NCBI GenBank assembly: GCA_025964405.1
Contig: JAOPYW010000143.1
Span: 1 to 16,543, forward strand
Length of the DNA: 16,543 bases
Reading direction: 5' to 3'
From: Thermoleophilia bacterium
GTDB lineage: Bacteria; Actinomycetota; Thermoleophilia; Gaiellales; SKUG01
Positions 1 through 8,776 of the stretch are shown one piece after another (positions within the stretch are counted from its first letter, which is position 1; the number at the start of each line of letters is the position of its first letter). A program made the position numbers and the translations under genes. Under the pieces are notes generated by a model. That model was not told where the DNA came from, did not search any database, and was given only the letters and a program-made list of their open reading frames with translations.

Positions 1-619
1 TGATGGGGTCGGTGTAGCGGATGGTCGGCTTGGGCTTCACCGCGGTCTTGCCCTTGTTCTCGTAGACGATCTTGGTGCCGCCGCCGACGAACTCCTTGAC
101 GTCGGTCACCTTCACCTCGGGTGGCGGCGTGCCGCCTGCGTTCATGAGGAACGGCACGGCGATGCGACTGCCCACGGTCAGGTTGCCGGCAGCTCGCGTC
201 GGCCCCGTGACCATGAGTGCGGCGTAATGCCCCCCGGACGCATCGGCGGGGATGTTGACGACGACCGTGACCTTGCGCGATGCACCAGCGGGAATCGTCG
301 TCGTCGCCGGCACGTCGAGCCAGTCATACCCGGAGATCGAGCTCGCCTGCTTGCCGCCGAGGAGGACGGGGGTTGCCTCGGGGTCGTCGTTGTCACCCTG
401 GATGTCGACCTTGGAGAAGGTGAATGTCGCGGCGCGATCGTCGGTGTTGGTCACCGTGATCTCGTAGGAACTCCGAGCGCCCGGCTTCGACTCCACGTCG
501 ACGCGGAGCGGCGACAGTCCGAAGCCGACGTTGGGGGCCGCGTGCGCGCCCGGAGCCGCGACGACCCCCAGGGCGATGGTCGCCGCAACCAGCGCTCCGA
601 TGGCGCGAAGGCGCCTCAC
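1..619 (-). CDS. Secreted DUF916-like (WxL-interacting) protein, partial
   Basis: The C-terminus runs off the left edge, so only the first 206 codons are visible. The GTG start overlaps the previous gene's stop (GTGA), which implies translational coupling. Residues 1 to about 24 form a signal peptide (basic start, hydrophobic core, AHA-AP cleavage-like end). The mature part opens with FGLSPLRVDV, then a beta-rich domain of the type 'extracellular tail / NxT / basic-to-hydrophobic strands', with VTNTDDRAATFTF and later IPADASGGHYAALMVTGP. This pattern matches the N-terminal domain of DUF916 proteins, where a G-rich turn followed by hydrophobic residues ends the Ig-like fold. A second beta domain begins near residue 160 (PPPEVKVTDV). 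It resembles the gene at 1209-2096, so it would be the partner in the second unit of this surface locus. A C-terminal membrane anchor would be expected off the edge. The family assignment is inferred from pattern, not from a search. Confidence 0.7.
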   Translation of the reverse strand, partial: MRRLRAIGALVAATIALGVVAAPGAHAAPNVGFGLSPLRVDVESKPGARSSYEITVTNTDDRAATFTFSKVDIQGDNDDPEATPVLLGGKQASSISGYDWLDVPATTTIPAGASRKVTVVVNIPADASGGHYAALMVTGPTRAAGNLTVGSRIAVPFLMNAGGTPPPEVKVTDVKEFVGGGTKIVYENKGKTAVKPKPTIRYTDPI

Positions 620-1212
620 AGGTTCACCACGGCAGTCGCGTAGATGTTCGCCGTAGGCTTCGCATCGCTGGGGAGCGCCGAGCTGAACTCGCCCCGCAGC
701 TTGACCGTGGTGCGCGTCTGGGCGAGCGGCGACTTCTTACGCCCCACCTCGACCGAGGTCCCGCCTTCGAAGCCGCGCCACTTGTCGCCGGCGAAACGTC
801 CGAGCGCGATGTCGCCCTGTACGGTGAAGCCGAAGCGACGCGCCGACCCGTCGACGCTCCAGGCCTTGGGCTCAGCGCCGTAGTCACCGATGTCGATGCC
901 GTTCTGCGCGTCGCGCATGGCGGGCGTGCGATCGCTGGAGACCGTGAGCTTCATGCCGTCGGTCGACGTCGTGAAGAGATCCCACTGCACCGAGCCGTTG
1001 ACCGTTCCGCTTCCGCCGGCCTGGAAGGTCGCGGCTATCGGATACGACAGCATGCCGCTCGATGCGACCGACTGGTCGACGTCGCCGCCGATCTCCACCT
1101 GCGGACGTTCCTCCGCGTGTGAGATGGCAACGAATGGCACTGCGACGCAGGCCATGCACGCGAAGGTGACGACGAGGTCGAGCAGGCGTAGGCGAAAGCG
1201 CCGAGGGCTCAT
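616..1212 (-). CDS. Secreted WxL-like beta-rich protein, second copy
   Basis: This 198-residue exported protein has an N-terminal hydrophobic segment (residues 9-31) ending in SHA-EE. I chose the ATG at 1212 because it overlaps the stop of the preceding gene (ATGA) and places the signal peptide at the N-terminus; the frame is open further upstream but antisense-like. It aligns without gaps to the protein at 2117-2818 around residues 77-101: W77, L79, T81, G86, S93, P97, A98 and R100 are shared at the same spacing. A second shared block is KWRG at 144-147. The W-x-L at 77-79 and a Tyr-containing last strand (Y191) resemble the two signature regions of WxL cell-wall domains, but the second tryptophan is absent. 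The likely role is a cell-surface structural or adhesive subunit acting with the DUF916-like proteins next to it. No enzymatic motif is visible. Confidence 0.75.
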   Translation of the reverse strand: MSPRRFRLRLLDLVVTFACMACVAVPFVAISHAEERPQVEIGGDVDQSVASSGMLSYPIAATFQAGGSGTVNGSVQWDLFTTSTDGMKLTVSSDRTPAMRDAQNGIDIGDYGAEPKAWSVDGSARRFGFTVQGDIALGRFAGDKWRGFEGGTSVEVGRKKSPLAQTRTTVKLRGEFSSALPSDAKPTANIYATAVVNL

Positions 1213-2096
1213 GGATGGGCTATCGGCAGCGGGTCGTCGGCACTTGATGCCCGCACGCGAGATGCGACCCGCCACCACACGATCGCGAGGGCCGCGACGA
1301 CCAGTACCACGAGCCACCACGGCGTGACGAGGACGACGTGAGCACGTGCATGCGACCGGACCGCCTCACCCGAACCCGGCTCGTGGAGCACCGTCGCGCG
1401 CGCGGAGATCACGTCGGGCGCGTCACGAACCTGGGCCGTCAGCCGCTCGGTGCGCCGCTCCCCCGGAAGCAGCACGCCACCGCGCAGCCGTCGGGTCGGC
1501 ACCGATCCCAGCCGTCCGTCGAACCGTAGCTGGCCGGTGACGGTCTCGTGGACGTTGCCGTGGTTCTCGATCGTCACGGCCCACTCCACCCGTCCACCCC
1601 GCCATCGCCAGCGGTCGAGCGGTCGCACGCTCACTCGGAGGTCACGCTGCGCGTCGGCGCCAACCTGAACGAAGTAGTAGGTGTCGATCGCAGCGCGGAT
1701 GCTCACGGCTCCCGCGCCCTCGGTCGGCTCGACCACGTACTGCAGCCCGCCGAGGTGATCCCCGTCCTCCGCGTCGGGCGGCACGGCGACGCGGACGCGC
1801 ACCGGTCGTTCGGCGCCCGCTCGCACGACGAACGTACGCGGCGCGAAGGTCAACCACGTTCCGGCGCCGAGCGGCGTCGAACCGGCCGCGACGAAGTCGG
1901 TGCTCCGTGACCCGCCGGTGCGTACGGGAAGGTCGTAGGCACGCAGTTGGATGCGGAAGTCGCGGGTCGTCTGGTTCTGCACCGTCGTGGTCACGACGCG
2001 CGACGCGCCCGGATCCAGCACCATCGTCTGGTAGATCGGCGTCACCGTGATCGTCGGCTCGCCCGCCGCCGGCGCGGCCTGGACCAGCGGCGCCAC
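1209..2096 (-). CDS. DUF916-like (WxL-interacting) membrane-anchored protein
   Basis: From the first usable start, a GTG at 2096, this gives 295 residues. It has a beta-rich N-terminal domain (about 15-125) with ITVTPIYQTMVLDPG, VQNQT and DGDHLGGLQYVVEP, the last resembling the 'G-x-x-x-GG-hydrophobic' end of DUF916. A second beta domain (about 130-245) carries VEWAVTIENHGNVHETVTG and a GGVLLPGE turn. One membrane helix follows at about 258-278 (TPWWLVVLVVAAL), then a short basic cytoplasmic tail. This is the usual layout of WxL-interacting proteins: extracellular domains and a C-terminal anchor. The start is a problem. A convincing signal peptide (SAALALGLLLVVAPLVQA) is encoded just upstream, at about 2082-2135, but no ATG, GTG or TTG precedes it in frame close by; the true start may be non-canonical. 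The gene follows the stop at 2117 closely and overlaps the next start by 4 bp. Confidence 0.72.
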   Translation of the reverse strand: MAPLVQAAPAAGEPTITVTPIYQTMVLDPGASRVVTTTVQNQTTRDFRIQLRAYDLPVRTGGSRSTDFVAAGSTPLGAGTWLTFAPRTFVVRAGAERPVRVRVAVPPDAEDGDHLGGLQYVVEPTEGAGAVSIRAAIDTYYFVQVGADAQRDLRVSVRPLDRWRWRGGRVEWAVTIENHGNVHETVTGQLRFDGRLGSVPTRRLRGGVLLPGERRTERLTAQVRDAPDVISARATVLHEPGSGEAVRSHARAHVVLVTPWWLVVLVVAALAIVWWRVASRVRASSADDPLPIAHP

Positions 2097-2116
2097 GACC
2101 AGCAGGAGCCCAAGGG

Positions 2117-2818
2117 CTAGAGCAGCGGACTGACCGAGATGACGAAGCTCGCGCGGTAGGAACCCGCGGCCTGTGGAGCGGTCTGCGGGATCTCGCTGCG
2201 GAACACGAGCGAGAGACCGTACTGGTTCGTGCCTCCAGTGGTGGAGAACAGCTGGTAGGACGACTTGTTCAGGCCACGCCACTTGCGTGCTGCCGACGTG
2301 CCCCACTTCGTGGCGCCGGCGACGGTGGCTCCGTTGCCGGTCACCGATGCCGAGTAGCCGAAGACGCCCTTGGTGGACCCGGTGGTCGACCAGGGGCACG
2401 GGCAGTCGGCATCGGTCGAGAAGTCGGCGAACGCATCCGGGGCACCAGAACCGTCGACGGCGTTCACGCCGCGTAGCGCCGGATTCGAGGTCGAGCGGAT
2501 GCGCACCTCGTACCCGTTCGCCCAGTTCGTCGACAGCTTCCATCCGGTGCTCGTCGCGTCCTGCGGATCGCCCGGCAGCGCCAGCTTCGGAAGCCGCACC
2601 GAGGTGTCGCCTGCGGTGAGGCCCGGCGTCACCGAGGTCGCGACCGGCACGTCGAGGCGCAGGTTCAGGTTGCCGGAGGCCGGAGCGATCGCGGTTCCGG
2701 TCGCCATCGGCGCGCCGATCCAGGCCGCCAGCGCCGCCAGCAGCACCAGCGCGCTCGCCAGCACCGGGTCGATGCGGCGGCGTGTGCGTACCCGCACGTG
2801 CGTGTTCGAAGTGCTCAT
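2117..2818 (-). CDS. Secreted WxL-like beta-rich protein, first copy
   Basis: A 233-residue exported protein and the first gene of the surface-protein operon. Residues 1-17 are basic, 18-37 form a hydrophobic export segment, and the mature part is rich in Ser, Thr, Gly and Ala. W93-K94-L95 with the following GYEVRI strand resembles the first WxL signature. The last strand, GSYRASFVISVS (219-230), resembles the 'Y-x-x-x-L-T-W-x-L' end of WxL domains but lacks its tryptophan. C139 and C141 form a C-P-C that may be a disulphide or a metal site. KWRG at 179-182 is shared with the paralogue at 616-1212. The ATG at 2818 was chosen because it places the signal segment near the N-terminus; the frame is open to 3034 but that part has no signal-like content. 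No strong ribosome binding site precedes it. The role as a wall-associated or fibre subunit is inferred. Confidence 0.75.
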   Translation of the reverse strand: MSTSNTHVRVRTRRRIDPVLASALVLLAALAAWIGAPMATGTAIAPASGNLNLRLDVPVATSVTPGLTAGDTSVRLPKLALPGDPQDATSTGWKLSTNWANGYEVRIRSTSNPALRGVNAVDGSGAPDAFADFSTDADCPCPWSTTGSTKGVFGYSASVTGNGATVAGATKWGTSAARKWRGLNKSSYQLFSTTGGTNQYGLSLVFRSEIPQTAPQAAGSYRASFVISVSPLL

Positions 2819-2991
2819 CACGAGCTGGGGTATCGGCACCGCGCACGCTGAGCTTGAACTGCTGGCTGTCGGAAGTCGGCACGGCGGACGTCTACCCAAC
2901 GAGCCCGGAGACCAGTGCCGGAGTGCGCCGTGCGACCCGAAAACTGAAAACGTGTCAAGTTCACGAAGGTTCTGTCCGATAGACCGTGCAC
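2819..2991. promoter_or_regulatory. Divergent intergenic region with a candidate minus-strand -35
   Basis: This 173-bp region separates the surface operon (minus) from the HD-GYP gene (plus), so it should hold promoters for both. On the minus strand a perfect TTGACA lies at 2953-2958 (TGTCAA on plus), about 135 bp before the start at 2818; no good -10 follows at the usual spacing. On the plus strand I see no convincing promoter pair. Near 2941-2958 the local base composition is A-richer than its surroundings, as expected for a promoter. Confidence 0.3.
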
Positions 2992-5139
2992 ATGCCTGCA
3001 GACCGACCCACCGGACCAGGATCACCACCCGCACGGGGTGGCTCCTTGCGCGCCGTGAGCCGCGCCACGAGCGCCGCTACGGTGCTGATGGACCCTGAGG
3101 TCATGTACGGCAACATCGTCGACGCCGCCGTGCGTCACCTCGGCGCCCTCCGCGCCGACGTCTGGCGCTTCGACGGTCGCCGTCCCGTGCACATGGCCAG
3201 CTCGGGTATCGGTGGCGATGCTCCGACGACCCTTCCGCCCGAGGTCGTGCGCACTGCGCGCGGGGGTATCTCCCAGTCGGTACCGGCGGCGGCGTTCGGG
3301 CGCGGCGAGAACGGCTCGTGGCGTCGACTCCTGTTCGCGATCGGCTCCGACGAGCTCGGTGTCTTCACCCTGACGATCGGCGAGGAGACGATCGGCGCGC
3401 TCACCATCGTTCCCGAACGCGGGGAGCATTCGGTCACTGCCGACCACGAAGCCCTCACCATCTTCGCGCACCAGGTGGCCAACGCGCTCGAGAAGGCCGA
3501 GCTGCATCAGGCGGTGCAGGATGCCGCCGTGTCGATGCGCCTGCAGAACCGCGTGCTCTCGGAACTCACCGACGAGCGCGACGTGCCGTCGCTGCGTGCC
3601 GCGACCGAGACCCTCGTTTCGGAGTTCGTCCCGGGCGCCGCCATCGCACTGCTCCCCATCGATTCGATCGGACGTCTGACCGTGCCGCAGGTCACGCCGC
3701 CGACCGACGGCACCCTGCGCGTGGCGACCGAGCCGGAGATGGAGCTCATCTCGCCGGCGATCGAGGCGCACGACGTGGTGCTGCTGCGGCGCCCCGACCT
3801 GCGCATGTGTGCAGCGCTCGGCCTCAGCTCGCTCGCCGGCATCGAGCGCCCCGAGGCTGCGAAGCTGTGGGGCGTGACGCTCCGCGTGGGCGAGCACGCG
3901 ACCGGCATGCTGCTCATCGGGGCCGATGGCTCATCTGCGCGCGGTCTCGACGAACGCGTGCAGGAGCTGGCGATGTCGCTCGCGCCGGCCCTGTCGATCG
4001 CCCTGGAGAACGCGCGCCTGTTCGCGCGTGAACACGTTCGAGCCAGTCGCCTGTCGGCCGCGAACTCGCTGGCACGAACGGTCACGTCGTGCGCTACTCG
4101 CGAGGACCTCCGTGACGCCCTCGCCGTCGGCGTACGTGCGCTGTTCGGTTTCCATCGCGTCGCCGTGTACGACACCGAGCTGCACTCCCTCAACGATGAG
4201 GGCGAGCGGTCTGCGCGGGGCGCGACCCGCGAACGCTCGCTCGTGTCGACCGCGCTGCATCGCCGCCGTGGGAGCCGCATCGAGCGCCACGACCGAACGT
4301 GCCACGCCATCCCGCTCATGGGGAGCGAGAAGATCCACGCCGTGCTCTACGCCGAGCAGTCGGCAGCGATCACGCCGGAGCAGGAGGGCGACGACCTCGC
4401 GCTCCTTGCATCGATCTGCGAGCACACTGCCGCGTGTCTCGTGGCGATCGACGCGACCGAGCAGATCGAGCGCAACTACAAGGACACGATCCAGGCACTG
4501 GTGCACGCCCTCGAGGCGCGCGACCAGTACACCGCCGACCACTCGGACGTCGTCGCGGAATGGGCGCTCACCACGGGCCGCCGCCTCGGCATGGACGAGG
4601 CCGACCTGCGCGACCTCGAACTCGGAGCGATCCTGCACGACATCGGCAAGGTCGCCGTGCCGGACCAGATCCTCAACAAGAACGGCCGCCTCACCGCGGA
4701 GGAGTTCGAGGTCATGAAGTCGCACACCATCATCGGTGAGCGCATCCTCAAGCCGATCGGCTTCCTCACCAAGGTCGCCCCGATCGTGCGCCACGAGCAC
4801 GAGCGCTGGGATGGACTGGGCTACCCCGACGGCATCTCCGGCACCGCGATCCCGCTGGCGAGCCGCATCATCTTCGTCTGCGACGCCTATCACGCGATGA
4901 CGAGCGATCGTCCCTACCGCAAGGGTCAGACCCACGGTTTCGCGCGACGCATCCTGACCGAGAACGCCGGCACGCAGTTCGATCCGGCCGTGGTGTCGGT
5001 CTTCCTCGACGTGATCGACGCCTGGTGTGGCGAGCGCAACATCGAGATGGACGGTTCCGTCGTCGGCGAGGAGATCGTCAACCCGATGGGCAAGGCCCGT
5101 CAGGTCGTCACCTCCGACGAGGACGCCGCGGCCGCCTGA
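2992..5139 (+). CDS. Three-GAF HD-GYP cyclic-di-GMP phosphodiesterase
   Basis: A soluble 715-residue signalling enzyme. Three GAF-type sensor domains (about 30-175, 200-345 and 350-485) feed a C-terminal HD-GYP domain (about 490-680). Metal-binding and signature residues are all present: the ADHSD histidine near 520, H549-D550 in LHDIGK, the SHTIIGE histidine, H601 and H603 in RHEHERWDG, the DGLGYP motif at 607-612, and the DAYHAMTSDRPYRKG block. HD-GYP proteins with these residues hydrolyse cyclic-di-GMP to pGpG or GMP. No membrane segment, receiver or GGDEF domain is seen, so input is probably a cytoplasmic ligand or partner. The start could be this ATG or the in-frame GTG at 2986; neither has a good ribosome binding site (GAAGG at 2965-2969 is too far). 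The first 25 residues are low complexity, so a later start (for example GTG at 3055) is possible. It ends 3 bp from the convergent neighbour. Confidence 0.93.
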   Translation: MPADRPTGPGSPPARGGSLRAVSRATSAATVLMDPEVMYGNIVDAAVRHLGALRADVWRFDGRRPVHMASSGIGGDAPTTLPPEVVRTARGGISQSVPAAAFGRGENGSWRRLLFAIGSDELGVFTLTIGEETIGALTIVPERGEHSVTADHEALTIFAHQVANALEKAELHQAVQDAAVSMRLQNRVLSELTDERDVPSLRAATETLVSEFVPGAAIALLPIDSIGRLTVPQVTPPTDGTLRVATEPEMELISPAIEAHDVVLLRRPDLRMCAALGLSSLAGIERPEAAKLWGVTLRVGEHATGMLLIGADGSSARGLDERVQELAMSLAPALSIALENARLFAREHVRASRLSAANSLARTVTSCATREDLRDALAVGVRALFGFHRVAVYDTELHSLNDEGERSARGATRERSLVSTALHRRRGSRIERHDRTCHAIPLMGSEKIHAVLYAEQSAAITPEQEGDDLALLASICEHTAACLVAIDATEQIERNYKDTIQALVHALEARDQYTADHSDVVAEWALTTGRRLGMDEADLRDLELGAILHDIGKVAVPDQILNKNGRLTAEEFEVMKSHTIIGERILKPIGFLTKVAPIVRHEHERWDGLGYPDGISGTAIPLASRIIFVCDAYHAMTSDRPYRKGQTHGFARRILTENAGTQFDPAVVSVFLDVIDAWCGERNIEMDGSVVGEEIVNPMGKARQVVTSDEDAAAA

Positions 5140-5142
5140 CCG

Positions 5143-6594
<1,452 letters not shown>

Positions 6595-6851
6595 GATTCA
6601 CCCGCCTACCTGCTCCGGCCGATGCCGGGCGTGCGGATGGAAAGTTCGTGGGTGTCTGGATACTCGGAGGTTCGTCGTCCATGTGGCGTTCGATCTCAGG
6701 ATACCAGCGAAATCCTGGTTCGGACATCGCCAAGCGCTGTGGATCATGTCCGCAGGGTACCCATCGGGGTGGTTCCCGACGCCCGCAGCGCGGAAAGAAC
6801 GGGCGCAGTTCGCTGATATGCTCGCGCAGAAGCCTTCGAAGGAGTAGCAGC
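6595..6851. promoter_or_regulatory. Divergent intergenic region upstream of the AKR and CNNM genes
   Basis: A 257-bp non-coding stretch between two divergent genes, probably with both promoters. For the plus-strand gene there is an excellent ribosome binding site, GAAGGAG at 6838-6844, 7 bp before ATG 6852. A TGA-TATGCT extended -10-like motif lies at 6814-6822 and would give a leader of roughly 20 nt, but no -35 is evident. A short open frame across this region (minus, 6587-6925) has no coding character. Confidence 0.3.
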
Positions 6852-7880
6852 ATGTCGATCCAGCAACGTCCCATCCGCGAGACCGGCGTCAGCGTCAGCG
6901 AGATCGGGTTCGGCGTGTGGACCATCGCGACCGGCTGGTGGGGTTCCTACACCCGCGACGAAGCTGCGGCGCTCATCCGAGAAGCCTTCGAGCTCGGCGT
7001 GACGTTCTTCAACACGTCGAACGCCTACGGCGAGGACGGCTACGGTGAGATCCTCGTCCGAGACGCGCTCGCCGACGTGCGCGACCAGGTGACGATCGCC
7101 ACGACGTTCGGATATGACCTGCAGGCCGAGCGTCCCGAGGGCTACTCGGGACAGGCCGAGCGTGCGCATGAATGGACGAAGGACAACCTGCAGCGCTCCC
7201 TCGAGCGCAGCCTCACCGCCCTCGGCACAGATTCGATCGACCTGTGGCAGCTCCACAATCCGCGCATGGATGCCATGCACGACGACGCGCTCTGGGAGCT
7301 GCTGTACGACCTGCGCACGCAGGGCGTCGTGAAGAGCTTCGGCCCGTCGATCGGTCCGGCGATCGGCTGGAAGGACGAGGGCCTGTTCGCGCTCCAGAAC
7401 CGCGACATCGACTTCTTCCACCACATCTACAACATGCTCGAACAGGAGCCGGGTCGATCGTTCACCGAGGCGGCAGCGGAGCGTGACGTCGCGATGCTCG
7501 TGCGCGTGCCGCACTCCTCCGGACTGCTCGAGGGGCGGTTCACGCCCGACACTCGCTTCGACGCGACCGACCATCGCTCGCATCGCCGTGAGGCGTGGCT
7601 GAACGACGGCCTCAAGAAGCTCGACGCGCTCACCTTCCTCACCGACGACCGCGAAGGCGCGACGCTCGGCCAGGTGTCGATCAAGTGGCTGCTCGCCGAT
7701 CCGCAGACGGCGACCGTGCAGCCCAACATCAACACGTCGGAACAGCTCCGCGAATTCGTGGCCGCCGTCGACATCGAAGACCTCGACGCCGACGAGCTGG
7801 GTGAGATCGAGACGCTGTACGGCCTCGACTTCGGTGTCGTACCCAGCGCCGAGCCGGGTGAGCGTCTCATCAAGGCCTGA
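6852..7880 (+). CDS. Aldo/keto-reductase-fold protein lacking catalytic Asp and Lys
   Basis: A 342-residue soluble (beta/alpha)8 protein. The start at 6852 is fixed by GAAGGAG 7 bp upstream; the frame extends to 6648 but that part looks non-coding. AKR landmarks are clear: GFGVWTIATGWWG near the N-terminus, NTSNAYGEDG (54-63), LGTDSIDLWQLHNP (124-137), GPSIGPAIGW, NMLEQEPGRS, RVPHSSGLLEG and a C-terminal PNINTSEQL. These also match the subfamily with motifs GPAIGW, EQ.PGR and VPHSSGLLEG. The usual tetrad is Asp-Tyr-Lys-His. Here Tyr59 and His135 remain, but the Asp position is Asn54 (AAC at 7011-7013) and the Lys position of ATKFG-type motifs is Thr85 (ACG at 7104-7106). Normal NAD(P)H-dependent carbonyl reduction is therefore doubtful; it may act differently or bind only. 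It ends directly against the convergent crcB. Confidence 0.9.
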   Translation: MSIQQRPIRETGVSVSEIGFGVWTIATGWWGSYTRDEAAALIREAFELGVTFFNTSNAYGEDGYGEILVRDALADVRDQVTIATTFGYDLQAERPEGYSGQAERAHEWTKDNLQRSLERSLTALGTDSIDLWQLHNPRMDAMHDDALWELLYDLRTQGVVKSFGPSIGPAIGWKDEGLFALQNRDIDFFHHIYNMLEQEPGRSFTEAAAERDVAMLVRVPHSSGLLEGRFTPDTRFDATDHRSHRREAWLNDGLKKLDALTFLTDDREGATLGQVSIKWLLADPQTATVQPNINTSEQLREFVAAVDIEDLDADELGEIETLYGLDFGVVPSAEPGERLIKA

Positions 7881-8264
7881 TCAGGCGAGCGCTCGGCCAG
7901 CCACCACGCCGATGCCGAGCACGACGGCGCCGACCGCGACCTGCGCCACGAGGTTGCCGAGGGCGGCGACCGTGTCGCCGCCCCGCGCAAGGCCCGCGCT
8001 GTCTCCGATGAACCCCGAGAACGTCGTGAACGCTCCGAGGAAGCCGGTCATCACGATGAGCCGCGTCTGCGAGTGCAGCATGCCGCGATCATCGAGGACG
8101 CCCCAGACGAGGCCGAACACGAGGCAGCCGAGTACGTTCACGCTGAAGGTCGCCAACCATGTCGGCCACGTGAGCACTCGGGTGTGCAGCGCCTGCTGGA
8201 GACCGTAGCGGGCGAGCGTGCCGGCGGCGCCGGCAACGGTGAGGGCGACGAGACGAACGAGCAC
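7881..8264 (-). CDS. crcB: Fluoride ion channel CrcB/Fluc
   Basis: A 127-residue, four-helix membrane protein of the CrcB/Fluc family, which exports fluoride passively as a dual-topology dimer. Signatures: GAAGTLARYGL (12-22) with R19, NVLGCLVFG (43-51) with N43, and GFLGAFTTFSGF (74-85), the phenylalanine/threonine motif of the pore. Only one copy is present in the window; families with one gene form homodimers, those with two adjacent genes may form heterodimers. The start is GTG at 8264, preceded by AGGGAA about 8 bp upstream. It lies 10 bp downstream of the secreted-protein gene at 8275 and is probably co-transcribed with it. No fluoride riboswitch is visible just upstream, because that sequence is coding. 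Its stop abuts the AKR stop inside a GCCTGATCAGGC palindrome at 7875-7886. Confidence 0.93.
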   Translation of the reverse strand: MLVRLVALTVAGAAGTLARYGLQQALHTRVLTWPTWLATFSVNVLGCLVFGLVWGVLDDRGMLHSQTRLIVMTGFLGAFTTFSGFIGDSAGLARGGDTVAALGNLVAQVAVGAVVLGIGVVAGRALA

Positions 8265-8274
8265 GGGCGTTTCC

Positions 8275-8697
8275 CTACTTCCCGTACTGTGGGGCGCCGA
8301 GTGACCTCGTTGCGATGACCACGAGCCCCGTCGTGGGCGTGTACAACCAGTGCCAGCCCGCAGCGTAGGGGAACGCGATCGCAGCTCCGGCGTAGCTGCT
8401 CGAGATCAGCTTGCCACGTTTCCAACCCCGCGCACCCGTTCGGATCCAGGTGCGCGAGTAGACGTTGCCGCGAACGTCGACGCAGAGCCCCGCGCCTGCG
8501 CCGTCGGCTCCCGAGGATGACGTGCAGTAGGACCGCGGTCCGATGACGACCGCCCCTGCGTAGTCGGCGGCGATGGGTGCACCTTCCTGTGGTGCGGGTG
8601 CGGCGGAGCCGACAGCCGGCGGCGCTGCAGTGGCGGCTCCGGGTGCGGCGACGACGCAGCAACCCAGCGTAGCGAGGATGATCGTGAGGTAGCGCAC
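8275..8697 (-). CDS. Small secreted protein of unknown function
   Basis: A 140-residue exported protein. I do not recognise a family. Residues 1-25 form a signal peptide (MRYLTIILATLGCCVVAAPG, then an ATA-AP type end). A Pro/Ala-rich stretch (25-42) precedes a compact domain with two similar strand motifs, DYAGAVVI (45-52) and SYAGAAIA (101-108). C58 and C72 could form a disulphide. Aromatic residues cluster near 113-119. The GTG start at 8697 is supported by GGGAG 5 bp upstream; the frame is open to 8955 but that segment overlaps the gene at 8777-9427. It is the likely first gene of a two-gene unit with crcB, 10 bp apart, though a shared role in fluoride stress is only a possibility from position. 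Confidence 0.75.
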   Translation of the reverse strand: MRYLTIILATLGCCVVAAPGAATAAPPAVGSAAPAPQEGAPIAADYAGAVVIGPRSYCTSSSGADGAGAGLCVDVRGNVYSRTWIRTGARGWKRGKLISSSYAGAAIAFPYAAGWHWLYTPTTGLVVIATRSLGAPQYGK

Positions 8698-8776
8698 GGC
8701 GACTCCCTGTTGGCTCGATGGTCGACACTTCGACGTCTCCACGCGGGGGATGGTTCCCGGGTGGCATCCCGATGGA

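Noticed and set aside
2097..2882. Upstream extension of the 1209-2096 frame to an ATG at 2882.
   Set aside because: Apart from the signal-like stretch near 2082-2135, the extension overlaps nearly all of the 2117-2818 gene and reads as a Gly/Arg-rich shadow.
8265..8300. Possible fluoride riboswitch upstream of crcB.
   Set aside because: The sequence just upstream is the end of the neighbouring coding region, and I cannot see the riboswitch's conserved pseudoknot core.
8745..8760. GATGGTTCCCG recurring near 8750 and 9935, with a similar string near 6770.
   Set aside because: Only about 11 bases long, without extended similarity or regular spacing; compatible with chance in GC-rich DNA.
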